This document shows, piece after piece, positions 18,253 through 27,308 of a DNA stretch of 64,000 bases. This DNA is from Proteiniclasticum aestuarii (GTDB lineage Bacteria > Bacillota > Clostridia > Clostridiales > Clostridiaceae): assembly GCF_017368455.1 (NCBI RefSeq), contig NZ_JAFNJU010000010.1, forward strand, positions 62,001-126,000. Direction: 5' to 3'. Below the pieces are notes generated by a model. That model ran no database searches and was not told where the DNA came from. It saw only the letters and a list, made by a program, of their open reading frames with translations. The translations under genes were made by a program, and so were the position numbers. How positions within the stretch are numbered: the stretch's first letter is position 1; the number at the start of each line of letters is the position of its first letter.

Positions 18253-18780
18253 TTACGTTCTCCGCTCATACATCAGATCCACCATGCCGTTGTATTTCAA
18301 TATTGAGATGAGTTCAAGGGGAATTTCTTGCATCCGCTTTCCAAAAAGGGAGATCCCGTCTCCAAGAATCACCGGCACCACCGTTATGCAGAACCGATCG
18401 ATGAAATTCATCGCCTGACTAACAACGCTGGCCCCACCGCAGATCCATATGTCCTGCCCCTCTTCTCCTTTGAGTCTGTCCAGAAGATTCTCCATAGGCT
18501 CTTTTGTGAAAATAACCTCATCTGTGGAAGGCAGTGCTCTGCTTGTCAGCACATAAGTCTCCTTTCCTTCATATACCCACTGATCCGGTGACAGCTCAGT
18601 GGTCAGCTGGTGGTATGTGGTATGACCCATGACAATTGTATCCACCGTGGACAGAAAAGAGGCATAGCTGCCCGGATGATCCGGTTCACTGCCATCTCCC
18701 GTGAGAAAACCGACGCCACCAGTTCCGTCAGCAATGTATCCATCTAAGCTCATGGCAATGTATAAAACCACTTTCCGCAT
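18253..18780 (-). CDS. Dihydrofolate reductase/RibD-C family protein
   Basis: A 175-residue single-domain reductase of the DHFR-like fold. It opens RKVVLYIAMSLDGYIADGTG, with the motif IVMGHTTYHQL and GQDIWICGGASVVSQ near the NADPH pocket. Proteins of this YwjB/YyaP type are usually not true folate enzymes; substrate is unknown. The start is placed at the Met at 18778-18780 because AGGAGAG lies 8 bases upstream; the open frame extends 15 codons further but without a site. Monocistronic. Confidence 0.88.
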   Translation of the reverse strand: MRKVVLYIAMSLDGYIADGTGGVGFLTGDGSEPDHPGSYASFLSTVDTIVMGHTTYHQLTTELSPDQWVYEGKETYVLTSRALPSTDEVIFTKEPMENLLDRLKGEEGQDIWICGGASVVSQAMNFIDRFCITVVPVILGDGISLFGKRMQEIPLELISILKYNGMVDLMYERRT

Positions 18781-18902
18781 TTTTTCATCTCTCCTTTTCC
18801 ATAAGGGATTCTCGGTATTCATCATCCTGCAGGATGACTCTCAAGCCATCTCAATATGCAGAACGGCTTTGCTTCAGCTTTATCCTAATTACGCATCCGT
18901 GA

Positions 18903-19268
18903 TCACAGCACTCGCAGAATCTGTCGGATTATGAGCAGCCATAGTACAGCGACGGGAATGGCATAGAACCATTTTTTCGGCTGCCCGTTCTCCCACATCT
19001 CTTCCGCTTCCATTCTGAACCGCTGAAAAGTCTCGCGGGGAATACATCTGATGGTCAGTCCAATGAGCAGCGGCAGAATGATCATGTCATCCAGATACCC
19101 AAGAATCGGAATGAAGTCTGGTATCAGATCGATAGGGGATAAGGCGTAGATCAGCGCGATTCCGCCTACCAGCTTGGCTGCCACAGGAGTCTCTTTGCTT
19201 TTCAGGCTTAAATACACGGCAGGAATGTCCCTTTTCAGCCGCTTTGACATTTCTTTCAGATTCATCAT
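18903..19268 (-). CDS. YkvA-family (DUF1232) small membrane protein
   Basis: A 121-residue protein with the DUF1232 signature LIYALSPIDLIPDFIPILGYLDD (core SPIDLIPDFIP) at residues ~41-62 and a C-terminal transmembrane helix (FYAIPVAVLWLLIIRQIL). Function unknown; the family is widespread as small membrane proteins. Weak GAGATGAGATG region before the ATG. Confidence 0.9.
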   Translation of the reverse strand: MMNLKEMSKRLKRDIPAVYLSLKSKETPVAAKLVGGIALIYALSPIDLIPDFIPILGYLDDMIILPLLIGLTIRCIPRETFQRFRMEAEEMWENGQPKKWFYAIPVAVLWLLIIRQILRVL

Positions 19269-19751
19269 CTCATCTCATTTCCATAGTTTCGGTTACGCGC
19301 TTTATTCCAATCCCCTTCGGATTTCCCTTGCTGGAACTGCTTTTCTCTTCTGTAGTGTGCCTGATCTGTCTGGGTGACTCCGTCCATGAGAACATGAGCT
19401 TTCTCTGGCTTTGACGTTCATAAACCACCTTCTCCCATGTTGTCACATGGCTCCTGGCACTTCAACCTTTCCAGCCAAGAGAGCAGAGTACTTGGGAACT
19501 TTCTCCAGGCATATTCATGGGGGCGGCATTGCTGCGATATCCCAATATTGAACTCCCGGAATGCAGGAATCTTCTTGAGCTCACACATGCAGCGGGATGC
19601 TCTCCCCCTCTTTTCTGGAGAAACGATGCTGTCTTCCGATGCCTGGCAGGCTGGCTTCACATGCGTCATCAACCGTTCACGCTGCAGCAGGCACAAATGG
19701 AGGAGAAAAGCATGACCGGCCTCCCTAAGGTGACTATGCTGCCATCCAGTT
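19269..19751. other. Intergenic stretch without recognised gene
   Basis: About 480 bases. A minus-strand frame of 153 codons (19418-19879) overlaps the end of the toroid protein gene in another frame and lacks a binding site and any known motif; its residues are Cys/Arg/His rich, as expected for noncoding translation. The stretch looks somewhat GC-richer than other gaps and may be a relic of inserted DNA, but no motif supports this. Confidence 0.3.
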
Positions 19752-20585
19752 CTACTTCTCCATATTCCGCATAATCTCCCGAAAACGCTTTGTCGCCTTA
19801 GGTGAAGGGTTTCCCTTTCTGCAGAAATCGTAGTCTGCCAGTTTTCGATTCGGTCTTTCAACCACCAAGCTCCCCTCATGATCCAACTTGGTTTTCAGCA
19901 CATCTAATGCTTCAGCAAATCGTTCATCCTTCCTTGCTTTCTCATAAAATGAAAGAACATATGTGTAGTAGAATATATTGTATCTCAAAAAGGGATATTC
20001 CACCTTCATAAACTGACTTCCAATCCCAAAGTGGCATGGTCCTATGGGCTTGCGAATCCTCCAATGCTCGAGCAGTGTTTCAACTGCTTCGTCCAGCCCT
20101 GCTTCAAAGCGGTCTAATCCGCTACATCTGAAAGCATCCAGTGCCCAGAGTGTGACACCTGGATTCGAGTGTTCCGTTTCAGGACCTCTACCACCCGAAA
20201 ACTTCCTGCATCTCCAACCACCGTCCTCGTATCTGTTCCCCATCAGATAGCTGAGCAGCAATCTCACTCTCGGGTTGTCACCATAACCATTTCTGCATAG
20301 TGCTGCAGCAGCTGCTGCCGAGTGGCAAGGAAAAGGAGTTCCTTTGGGTGCAACTCGCACCCTTCCATCATCCTGTATAGAATCCATCACCTTTCCCGCA
20401 GCACCGGAAACAGCTTCATGGTCCCTGTCCATCTCCAACTCGCTTAGAATCAGGAGCGACTCTATTGTACTAAAAGGTCCCCCAACACCGATCCTGCCAT
20501 CTGGAGTGGACCAGTAATCGGCACCATTGTCATATCTTGTGCTCAGTATCTTCTCAATATCTTTCAAATCAGCCTTTTTATTCAT
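19752..20585 (-). CDS. Prenyltransferase/squalene-cyclase-like alpha/alpha toroid protein
   Basis: A 277-residue protein with repeats of the terpenoid-cyclase toroid: DGRIGVGGPFSTIESLLILSE, YLMGNRYEDGGWRCRKF and SNPGVTLWALDAFRC (QW-like Gly-Gly-Trp and Trp-Ala-Leu segments). No DDxD or catalytic motif of a true cyclase is evident, so an enzymatic role is uncertain; the family is often annotated as prenyltransferase repeat protein. GGGGAGATTGCATCG precedes the ATG. It follows the MmcQ/YjbR gene by 16 bases, so they form an operon. Confidence 0.7.
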   Translation of the reverse strand: MNKKADLKDIEKILSTRYDNGADYWSTPDGRIGVGGPFSTIESLLILSELEMDRDHEAVSGAAGKVMDSIQDDGRVRVAPKGTPFPCHSAAAAAALCRNGYGDNPRVRLLLSYLMGNRYEDGGWRCRKFSGGRGPETEHSNPGVTLWALDAFRCSGLDRFEAGLDEAVETLLEHWRIRKPIGPCHFGIGSQFMKVEYPFLRYNIFYYTYVLSFYEKARKDERFAEALDVLKTKLDHEGSLVVERPNRKLADYDFCRKGNPSPKATKRFREIMRNMEK

Positions 20586-20601
20586 CGATGCAATCTCCCC
20601 A

Positions 20602-20949
20602 TTACTGGCTTCCCCTTAATTTCCTCTTAGGTTTCACCAGATGGTAGCTTTGAGCAATCATCCGCTCGAGCAGTTCAAAAGGCACATCACTTTCCGTCAC
20701 CACGGTGTTCCAATGCTTCTTGTTCATATGATATCCTTCCGTAATTCCTTCAAACTGTTCTCGTAATTCAATCGCCTCATCAGGGTTGCATTTCAGATTG
20801 ATGTAAACAGTACCGCTCCGCTCAGCAATCAAACAGAACATCTTGTGATTTGATGACAGCTTCATCACAGCTGTAACCGCATCAAAAGGATAGTCTTCAT
20901 AGCATTCAAAATGCGCAAGACAATAATCGATTAGTTCTCTTTTGGTCAT
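20602..20949 (-). CDS. MmcQ/YjbR-family protein
   Basis: A 115-residue protein with the full MmcQ/YjbR pattern: YPFDAVTAVMK near the start, KMFCLI, INLKCNPDEAIELREQF, and GYHMNKKHWNTVV. The fold is a CyaY-like DNA-binding-type domain; the cellular role is not established. GGAGGGAGAAAAAT precedes the ATG. Cotranscribed with the downstream toroid protein (16-base gap). Confidence 0.93.
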   Translation of the reverse strand: MTKRELIDYCLAHFECYEDYPFDAVTAVMKLSSNHKMFCLIAERSGTVYINLKCNPDEAIELREQFEGITEGYHMNKKHWNTVVTESDVPFELLERMIAQSYHLVKPKRKLRGSQ

Positions 20950-21091
20950 ATTTTTCTCCCTCCTGTTTCATCATGTAGCCAACCTGACTGAATATCTGTC
21001 ACTTCTTTGAATCGCATCTGAGTATGAACTCAACTATCCGTAATATTATTCAATCGGACAATTCCATTCACTTGTTTTTCACAGCAGCCCC

Positions 21092-21649
21092 CTATTCCTG
21101 CTTCAGCTTCCTGATTATATACATATGGAATTCTGCATCAAATTCCGGATAGTCGGTGTACCCATCCAGCAGAATCTCAAAAGGCACTCCGCTCTCTTTT
21201 ATGATGCTTTTCAGTTTCTCTTCTCTTTCATTGCCTTTTTGCATGAAATTACACACCAATCCACCAGGTTTTATTTCCTCCATTATTCTGCGGAGCAGCC
21301 TTGTTTCTTTTTCAACATCATTCTTATAGAAATGAAACATGGAGTCCAGTAAGACGATGTCATATTCATTCGTGATATCAAATGAACTGATGTCCGCAAC
21401 AACGCCCTCCACCTGGAGTTTTTCTTGTTTTGCCGCCTTGTTCAGTTGTTCGATGCCCACATCAGAAATATCTACTCCTACTACGCGATACCCAATTCCA
21501 CCTAAAAACAACGCATCTCTACCTTGCCCACATCCGAGATCAAGCACCACATTTCTTTCAGGGTAACTCTCAAAAAAATCAACCAGCCCTGGATAGGGTT
21601 GCCCAAAATAGGATTCTTTTCTGTAGTGTCTGTTATATGGATTGCTCAT
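21092..21649 (-). CDS. Class I SAM-dependent methyltransferase
   Basis: A 185-residue methyltransferase. Motif I is VLDLGCGQGRDALFLG, the acidic end of strand 2 is VVGVDIS, and motif IV is YDIVLLDSMFHFY. Acceptor unknown; the layout resembles small-molecule methyltransferases of the TehB/UbiE type. The start is placed at the ATG at 21647-21649 because AAAGGAG lies 5 bases upstream; an ATG seven codons earlier overlaps that site. Monocistronic. Confidence 0.9.
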   Translation of the reverse strand: MSNPYNRHYRKESYFGQPYPGLVDFFESYPERNVVLDLGCGQGRDALFLGGIGYRVVGVDISDVGIEQLNKAAKQEKLQVEGVVADISSFDITNEYDIVLLDSMFHFYKNDVEKETRLLRRIMEEIKPGGLVCNFMQKGNEREEKLKSIIKESGVPFEILLDGYTDYPEFDAEFHMYIIRKLKQE

Positions 21650-21803
21650 CTTATCTCCTTTATCTCCCATAGATCTTTGATTTCACACAACAGCCCACTT
21701 CATCTCTGCTTTGCAGTGCAGTGTTTCAGTGCACCCGGATTCTGTTCTTCGGACCCTAAATCACTTTATTCAGATTTTCCAGGTGAAAAGTTTTAGCAGA
21801 GCA

Positions 21804-23414
21804 TTAGTGTACCGCGTTTTCTTTTATAACCGTCAAGCCACTTTTCATTATCTTTTTCTCGTTGTACATCTTTTCGTCGGCAGCATTGATCAGATCATCC
21901 ACATGGGTTTTATGCTTGCTGTCAAAATCAACAATGCCATGACTGATGCTTATAAGATACGGTCTTCTGTCGTCTAGATTGATTCTCTCATAGGCCTCTT
22001 TGATCCTTTGCCAGATGGCTTCCGCCTTCTCGGAATCAATGCCGTTGAAAACAATCAGAAACTCGTCACCACCTACTCTGACAAGAAAATCCTGAGCTCT
22101 GATCGTCTCTTTTATGACATCTGCTACGGACACTATAAGTTCGTCCCCGTATTTATGGCCAAGCGTATCATTGACTTCTTTCAGACCGTTGATATCAATG
22201 AAGCACAGGCTGACTACAAAATGTCTCTTCTCATCTTTTGGAAACAAATCATTCAGTCTCATAATGCCGGTCCGTCTGTTTAAGGTCCTGGTTAATGGAT
22301 CAAACTCGGAATAGTATTTGATTCTTGAATAGGTTTTTCTGTTCACATAGATGAGGAAGCCTATAACAGCAGAAATGATGCCGATGAGGAGAAAGTAGAA
22401 CACATTCTTCTCTATCACGTGAACCGCTATGTTCAAGAGATCATCCTCAAAATATCCAATATTCTGGGAGTTTCGGCTAAACAAGGAAACGATATACCAG
22501 CTGCCATCTCCCAGAACAATCTGCTGATGCTCACCGGTTCTTTCTTCTGAACCAAATCTTTGTCGCAAGGCCACCGATGCTGAAGTTACCAGTCCCTCAT
22601 CCGTTGTCGTCTGGGCCTCATTCCGAATGATGGACAGCCATTCATCCGGATATTCCTCAGCGAAAGTATCCCCCTTTTTTTCATCAAACATGAAATTCCA
22701 GTCACAATCGGGATCAGCAGAGGACAGCCTGTACCCGTCAGCATTAATCAACGTCATTTCACCCTGGCTATTGCTGGCCAGGTCCCTGAATCCTGACAGC
22801 ATATGCTCAGCAAGATAGTTCAATACAATCATACCTTGCAGGGCTCCCTGCTCATCATAGACCGGTGTAGAAATCCTCATCATCGGTTTGTAAGGAACTT
22901 CAACTTCCCCCTGTTCAATATTAAGATCCAGGGGAGACACATAGACACTATCTTCATTCAGCTGAATGGTTTCCGTGAAGTAATACCTGTCTTTCTTGTT
23001 TTGCAGCTCCTGAAAAGGTACTACGTATCCTCCATCCTCACCATGATTGATGCGTATCTTTTCATTTCCATTGGTATCGATGAATCTGATCTGATCATAG
23101 ATTCCTCTTTGTGTGATAAACACCGTCCAATTGTCTGCAATATTTCTATAGTCATCTCTTTCAAACAATTCACTCTGATATGCGCGATTCAGGTAATGCA
23201 GATCTGATAAAATCATATGGAACTCACGACCTATAAAGTCATTTTCCAGATTTACCACTCTTTGCTCCTGACTCTTTAACTCCGCAACCCTTTCTGTCCT
23301 CACCTGCCTTTCTATAAGAAATAAGACAAGAAAGGAAAGGAGAAACACCAGAAGAAAGGACAAAACTGAATACCGCACTAACTGTTTCCTGCCTTGATGG
23401 TTTTCATAATCCAC
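21804..23414 (-). CDS. Diguanylate cyclase with extracellular CACHE-type sensor
   Basis: A ~536-residue transmembrane signalling protein. One helix near the N-terminus (YSVLSFLLVFLLSFLVLFLI), an extracellular region of ~290 residues with double-CACHE features (WTVFITQRGIYDQIRFIDTNG then MMRISTPVYDEQGALQGMIVLNYL), a second helix (FYFLLIGIISAVIGFLIYV) and a GGDEF domain (RVGGDEF). Unlike the cyclase at 0.2-1.3 kb it keeps the inhibitory site RAQD five residues before GGDEF. The start is the GTG at 23412-23414: GGAGG lies 8 bases upstream; the ATG nine codons earlier has no site. Confidence 0.93.
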   Translation of the reverse strand: MDYENHQGRKQLVRYSVLSFLLVFLLSFLVLFLIERQVRTERVAELKSQEQRVVNLENDFIGREFHMILSDLHYLNRAYQSELFERDDYRNIADNWTVFITQRGIYDQIRFIDTNGNEKIRINHGEDGGYVVPFQELQNKKDRYYFTETIQLNEDSVYVSPLDLNIEQGEVEVPYKPMMRISTPVYDEQGALQGMIVLNYLAEHMLSGFRDLASNSQGEMTLINADGYRLSSADPDCDWNFMFDEKKGDTFAEEYPDEWLSIIRNEAQTTTDEGLVTSASVALRQRFGSEERTGEHQQIVLGDGSWYIVSLFSRNSQNIGYFEDDLLNIAVHVIEKNVFYFLLIGIISAVIGFLIYVNRKTYSRIKYYSEFDPLTRTLNRRTGIMRLNDLFPKDEKRHFVVSLCFIDINGLKEVNDTLGHKYGDELIVSVADVIKETIRAQDFLVRVGGDEFLIVFNGIDSEKAEAIWQRIKEAYERINLDDRRPYLISISHGIVDFDSKHKTHVDDLINAADEKMYNEKKIMKSGLTVIKENAVH

Positions 23415-23719
23415 TAAACCTACCTCCACGCATAGCAACATAAAATCATCTCATTACTAAGTTGCTCTAAAATATATTTACTTATATAACATACTTTATC
23501 TCAGCTCATTCATCAACTCCGAACTCTTGTACTGACCAGATTTAACTCACCTGCCATGGCATCGTTAAGCATTTCTTGAAAGACCTTCCGATTCTTCCAG
23601 GAACAGTATCCACTGCGAGAGATGTTCATGAATCTAAACCGTCTTCGCGGCTGAGTATTCAGGGTGACTCTATGTATATCCATAGATTACTCTTGGTTTT
23701 TCGCAAAGTAAGCATCTGC
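23415..23719. other. Intergenic stretch upstream of the cyclase gene
   Basis: Contains the cyclase promoter region (AT-rich 23440-23520) and sequence of no recognised origin that grades into the decayed duplicate beginning near 23720. Confidence 0.35.
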
Positions 23720-24115
23720 ATTTTTTACATGTCGTGCTCCATTTTAAGTTCCGCATTTTGAAGCTGCAGGGTGGCATTTCCGGATGATGTAAATTGGGTG
23801 CCGCGATCATCACGGCATCCACCACATCCTTATAGAGCATTTCCTCCAGACTAAAAGACCCACCATTTCTCCTAGGGCTTACTCGTCTCTGATTCTTTCC
23901 AGATTGTCTCAGTTTCTTGAAGTCTGTGCTGAAAGTTTCGCCTCTTTTATGAGACCATTGGAGAACATAACGACGTAGTCCTCTGCGATATGTCAGATTC
24001 CTAGTATACCTGCTCTGATCATACTTCTCGCATCCTCTTGTTGTTACTCCTATGGTATCACGGCAAGAGAGGGACTGTTCATGAAATTGAGAAAAAGATC
24101 TTCCTTCTCTTCAGT
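23720..24115 (-). pseudogene. Decayed duplicate of the oxidoreductase 5' end and upstream region
   Basis: Aligned by eye, 23720-24030 matches the 5' part of the Gfo/Idh/MocA gene (about 13070-13380), for example CATTTCCGGATGAT, GCATCCACCACATCCT and CTGATTCTTTCCAGATTGTC. Similarity continues past the start codon into the upstream region (ACGGCAAGAGA and CTTCCTTCTCTTCA against CTACCTTCTCTTCA) up to about 24115. Several indels and stops break the frame, so it is not coding. Orientation is the same as in the intact locus. Confidence 0.85.
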
Positions 24116-24219
24116 GAAGATGTTCAGCCGGTTGTTTCAGCTGATTTTAATCTGACAGAGTCGCCTGTCTGTAAATTGACGGATATATTTTCCTTAAGAG
24201 TATTTAAAGAAAAAGGAAA

Positions 24220-24268
24220 GGGACCCTTCCAACCTCAAAGTTCCCGCAGAGCGATTGAAAAGGGTCCC
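24220..24268 (-). terminator. Strong hairpin, probable terminator of the 24.6 kb gene group
   Basis: GGGACCCTT (24220-24228) pairs perfectly with AAGGGTCCC (24260-24268) and the inner bases add several more pairs. On the minus strand it is followed by TTTCCTTTTTC. It lies downstream of the minus-strand gene ending at 24601. Confidence 0.7.
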
Positions 24269-24334
24269 CTGCTACATTAATTAGCATGGTAGTTATATCA
24301 GACCTTGAATCGGAATGGAATAGTGAAAAAGACA

Positions 24335-24550
24335 TTTATCAATCGGAGTATGGAGAAGAGTCCACCATCGCAAGAATCTATGCATAACGCAACAACAGAG
24401 CTTCCATACATGCCATCAGCAAGATGATTCCCATCCTTACTAGAACGGTGCTCGGGCATCATCAGGACACTTCCACCGGAGCATACAACGAAGATCTCCT
24501 CTACCATAAAATCATGAACTGAAAACAGGCTCGATATGAGTCTTTTTCAA
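24335..24550 (+). pseudogene. Decayed duplicate of the GNAT gene 3' end with its terminator
   Basis: Matches the 3' part of the intact GNAT gene at about 16000-16225: CACCATCGCAAGAATCTATG against CACCATCGCCAGAATCTATG, then TCCACCGGAGCATACA, and CATAAAAT before the stop. The frame has an early TAA and the region also carries a worn version of the terminator (GCTCGATATGAGTCTTTTT against ACTCGCTTAGAGTCTTTTT). The order relative to the oxidoreductase relic is the same as between the intact genes. Confidence 0.85.
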
Positions 24551-24600
24551 TGGTTTTGTAAACTCTTCATTGTGTCAACCATACCGCCTCACCAGTAGAT

Positions 24601-24972
24601 TCATTCTGCAAACTCTTTGATGATTTTCATGAGATCAGCATCCGTCTTATATCGGACAAACCCTGAGACAATAGTTTCCGGCAAATACACTGTGATTTCA
24701 TCTGAATATCCATTGTTCTGGAAACTGATTATATATCCATATCCACTCGTCCAGAGATGCAATCCTGATACCTCCGTCTTGACCCCTTTCAGGCTTTCCA
24801 TCATATTAACCAGACTTTCCTCTTCAAGAACAGTTTCTTCCCCTGTAGATCCGTTTCTAATCATAATCTTTTGCGGATCCTGTCTTAGCGGATTACTTGT
24901 ACCTACCCATATCGCTGATATCCCAGCAACTAAAGCGATGGCAACAAAGACATTCCTGAAACCCTTTTTCAT
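24601..24972 (-). CDS. Small secreted or membrane-anchored protein of unknown function
   Basis: About 123 residues. An N-terminal hydrophobic segment (VFVAIALVAGISAIWVG) after Lys/Arg looks like an uncleaved signal anchor; no lipobox Cys is present. The rest has an alternating beta pattern (TVLEEESLVNMMESL, YGYIISFQNNGYSDEITVYL) and no recognised domain. The start is placed at ATG 24970-24972 after AAGGAGGAAGG; nine upstream codons cover the site itself. Confidence 0.7.
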   Translation of the reverse strand: MKKGFRNVFVAIALVAGISAIWVGTSNPLRQDPQKIMIRNGSTGEETVLEEESLVNMMESLKGVKTEVSGLHLWTSGYGYIISFQNNGYSDEITVYLPETIVSGFVRYKTDADLMKIIKEFAE

Positions 24973-25051
24973 TTGAATCCTTCCTCCTTGTTTTATCATC
25001 AGATCTCACTTTCCGAAAAGAATGAAGCGCCCTGCATCTGAATCATTCTTT

Positions 25052-25468
25052 CTATTCCGGATCTTCATCCAGGACCCATGGCAGCCTGATTCCAGAAATA
25101 CCGATCAGTATATAGGGTTCTTCCATCTGAGGATTCGGGCACGGATTTTTTTCATGAGATCCCTTAAAGATATGGATGGCAAGCTCTTCACTGACAAGGT
25201 TTATTTCATGTTCATCCAGGGTTCCTTTCACTGGATAGAAGGACAGATACTCCTTCTCATTACTCCGGTGATCAAACTGAAATGGCATGATTTCCAGTGG
25301 ATAATCGGTATCTAAACCCAGTTCAGTCAACAGCTTTGATGTTTGAGGATACTTCATTTTAAAGGTCTTATTGTAGTTTCTGCAGTATGCACAGCTGCAT
25401 TGCTGCTCATACTTTAAACGATAAGCCCTGGTAGCTTCCTTATCAATATTAATCTGCAGCTTTTTCAT
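25052..25468 (-). CDS. Conserved-type hypothetical protein with a CxxC motif
   Basis: A 138-residue soluble protein. The N-terminal part carries CSCAYCRNY, a possible metal or disulfide pair, then a Tyr/Asp-rich alpha/beta region (DTDYPLEIMPFQFD). No family recognised. AAGGAGAACTCATA precedes the ATG, so translation is likely. It sits 80 bases upstream of the small anchored protein gene and may be cotranscribed with it. Confidence 0.65.
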   Translation of the reverse strand: MKKLQINIDKEATRAYRLKYEQQCSCAYCRNYNKTFKMKYPQTSKLLTELGLDTDYPLEIMPFQFDHRSNEKEYLSFYPVKGTLDEHEINLVSEELAIHIFKGSHEKNPCPNPQMEEPYILIGISGIRLPWVLDEDPE

Positions 25469-25537
25469 TATGAGTTCTCCTTATTTCAACCTTTTCCTGC
25501 ATTCTACAACCATCACATCGTCTCAAAATTGCTAAAG

Positions 25538-26188
25538 TCAACATGAATGCTTCTTCAGAAACTTCTCAGCGATTATTACTACAGATCTTCGATGACTGTA
25601 TTGTTGTTCTTCCGCAAACTGGAGCATGGCAGATTGATTCTTCGAGTAGTCGTAATAATGATCAAAACATTCCAGTACCTTACCACATACAATTCGGTTG
25701 CACTCAGGTGAAGGTTCTCCTTTGTGATAATAAGTAATATTGGGCACTTCCAGCAATCTCCTGGTGATCTCATCTTCCAGCTCAGGCTTGGCGAGGACAA
25801 TTTTCCATGCATTACCGGCAACATTGGCTGCAGTGATCATCTGTGGATCCTGAATCAGTGCAAAGTACTCCTCATAGACCACCTTAAACTTATCTTCATT
25901 ATCGACTGATGAGAGATTAGACAGAGTCAGGATTCCATCCCATTTGATGAAACTGTTTTTATGATGGAGCCATTTGGCAATATTCTCAAAGTATGGATAG
26001 ACCAGTTCTGGCTTCTGCTCACTCACCTTACGAATAATTTTCGTACAGGCATACTTGAGACTGGATGTTTCTGTTGGAACCATGCTCATCAAAGAGTTGA
26101 GGATCGTTGGATCTTTAATGGCTTCATCGATTATCAGATTCAAATCCGATTTTGATTTCAGATGATTCATCAGTATTTCATTATCCAC
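25538..26188 (-). CDS. HEAT-repeat-like helical protein
   Basis: A 216-residue, wholly helical protein made of ~35-residue helix pairs (SSLKYACTKIIRKVSEQKPE, FIKWDGILTLSNLSSVD, TAANVAGNAWKIVLAKPEL), the pattern of HEAT/ARM repeats. Such scaffolds bind proteins or, in AlkD relatives, DNA; the AlkD catalytic residues are not seen. GTG start with GAAGGAGGAAAAG upstream. Role unknown. Confidence 0.65.
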   Translation of the reverse strand: MDNEILMNHLKSKSDLNLIIDEAIKDPTILNSLMSMVPTETSSLKYACTKIIRKVSEQKPELVYPYFENIAKWLHHKNSFIKWDGILTLSNLSSVDNEDKFKVVYEEYFALIQDPQMITAANVAGNAWKIVLAKPELEDEITRRLLEVPNITYYHKGEPSPECNRIVCGKVLECFDHYYDYSKNQSAMLQFAEEQQYSHRRSVVIIAEKFLKKHSC

Positions 26189-26299
26189 GATACTTTTCCT
26201 CCTTCAAATTCATATCAAGCTTCTATGCTGGAGTCGTAGATTGAGCTGCATGCAGAAATCATCTCTTTAGATCTTACGCACACAGCGATGCTTTCCCGA

Positions 26300-26758
26300 T
26301 CATTTTATGTATTTCCTGAAATCAGCAAGCAGGAAAACAGCTGCAAACTGTTCATTTGAACGCATGTCGAAAACAACAGGAAAGTACTTGAGTTTCCCCA
26401 TTTGCGGTGTACCGTCAATCATACGCTTGACTTCATGGTTAAGTGGAAGATTCATCACATCTGAACGAAATTTTTCGGGAACATAAATAGTCACCTTGAA
26501 AAAACCGTCCCAGATTGATAACCAAAAAACAGTTGTTTCATGTTGACCGCCTCGGGCACCTGTCCAGTTGAAAAGTCCTTTTGCCAGCCACGCCTTGCCA
26601 TCGTTGTAGTAACGCCAGTCTATATGAATATCATGACTGGCAAGTGTGCCAATAAATTCGATATAGGCGTTATTCGCTTCTCCCAGCGCAGTTGCAATTA
26701 CATCATAGGATGGCTCTATTTCAGGATTTCTGAGCATTTGTTCTGACTTTGATTCCAT
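26300..26758 (-). CDS. DUF3788-family protein
   Basis: A 152-residue soluble protein matching, from memory, the DUF3788 pattern: HIDWRYYNDGKAWLAKG, TVFWLSIWDGFFKVTIYVPEK and a C-terminal VVFDMRS. Function unknown. No clear Shine-Dalgarno is visible before the ATG. Confidence 0.75.
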   Translation of the reverse strand: MESKSEQMLRNPEIEPSYDVIATALGEANNAYIEFIGTLASHDIHIDWRYYNDGKAWLAKGLFNWTGARGGQHETTVFWLSIWDGFFKVTIYVPEKFRSDVMNLPLNHEVKRMIDGTPQMGKLKYFPVVFDMRSNEQFAAVFLLADFRKYIK

Positions 26759-27308
26759 ATTGCAATAATCTTGTCAAAGACATATTAAAATCTATCAGCC
26801 TTGTTCCTTCCTGTTCCACGAGTCCGATTTTGCGGTATTGGATCTCACCTCCGAGCGCTTACATTCCCATACTACGGTGGAGCACAGGAGCAGTATCTTA
26901 CTGGTGATTACACTACTGCGTCATATCAGGATGGAGTGATACTAGAATTGAAGTTTCTTTCTAGTCCACAATCACATTCTTCACAGATATGGACCGTTTC
27001 TGATAATGGAAGCTTTGGTTTTTACACGTCCACACTCACTCCAAGTCTTGATGATGAGGTTTGTTTTCATATTCCTTTTCGTTGTCTGGTGCGTATAGTC
27101 TCTTCATATGTTGCTGTTCTTCTGTGAAGTGATCAGGCCTGATTTCAGATTTTTATACTATTACCTTCTTTGACAACTTACCTCCTTCTTTATTTTTCAG
27201 GTGTTTGAAAGATAATCTGCGTAGCAAACTACGAAGCCTTTTTCGAGCTGCCTTTCAACATATCCTTCTGCATAGTCCATATATCATCGACTATTTGTTC
27301 AGCATGCT
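26759..27308. other. Intergenic stretch without recognised gene
   Basis: About 550 bases. A plus-strand frame of 108 codons (26801-27127) has no binding site and no family resemblance. The sequence may be a relic, but nothing identifies it. Confidence 0.3.

Noticed and set aside
19418..19879. 153-codon minus-strand frame
   Set aside because: Overlaps the end of the toroid protein gene in another frame, no site, Cys/His/Arg-rich translation without a domain.
26801..27127. 108-codon plus-strand frame
   Set aside because: No ribosome binding site and no motif; not supportable as a gene.
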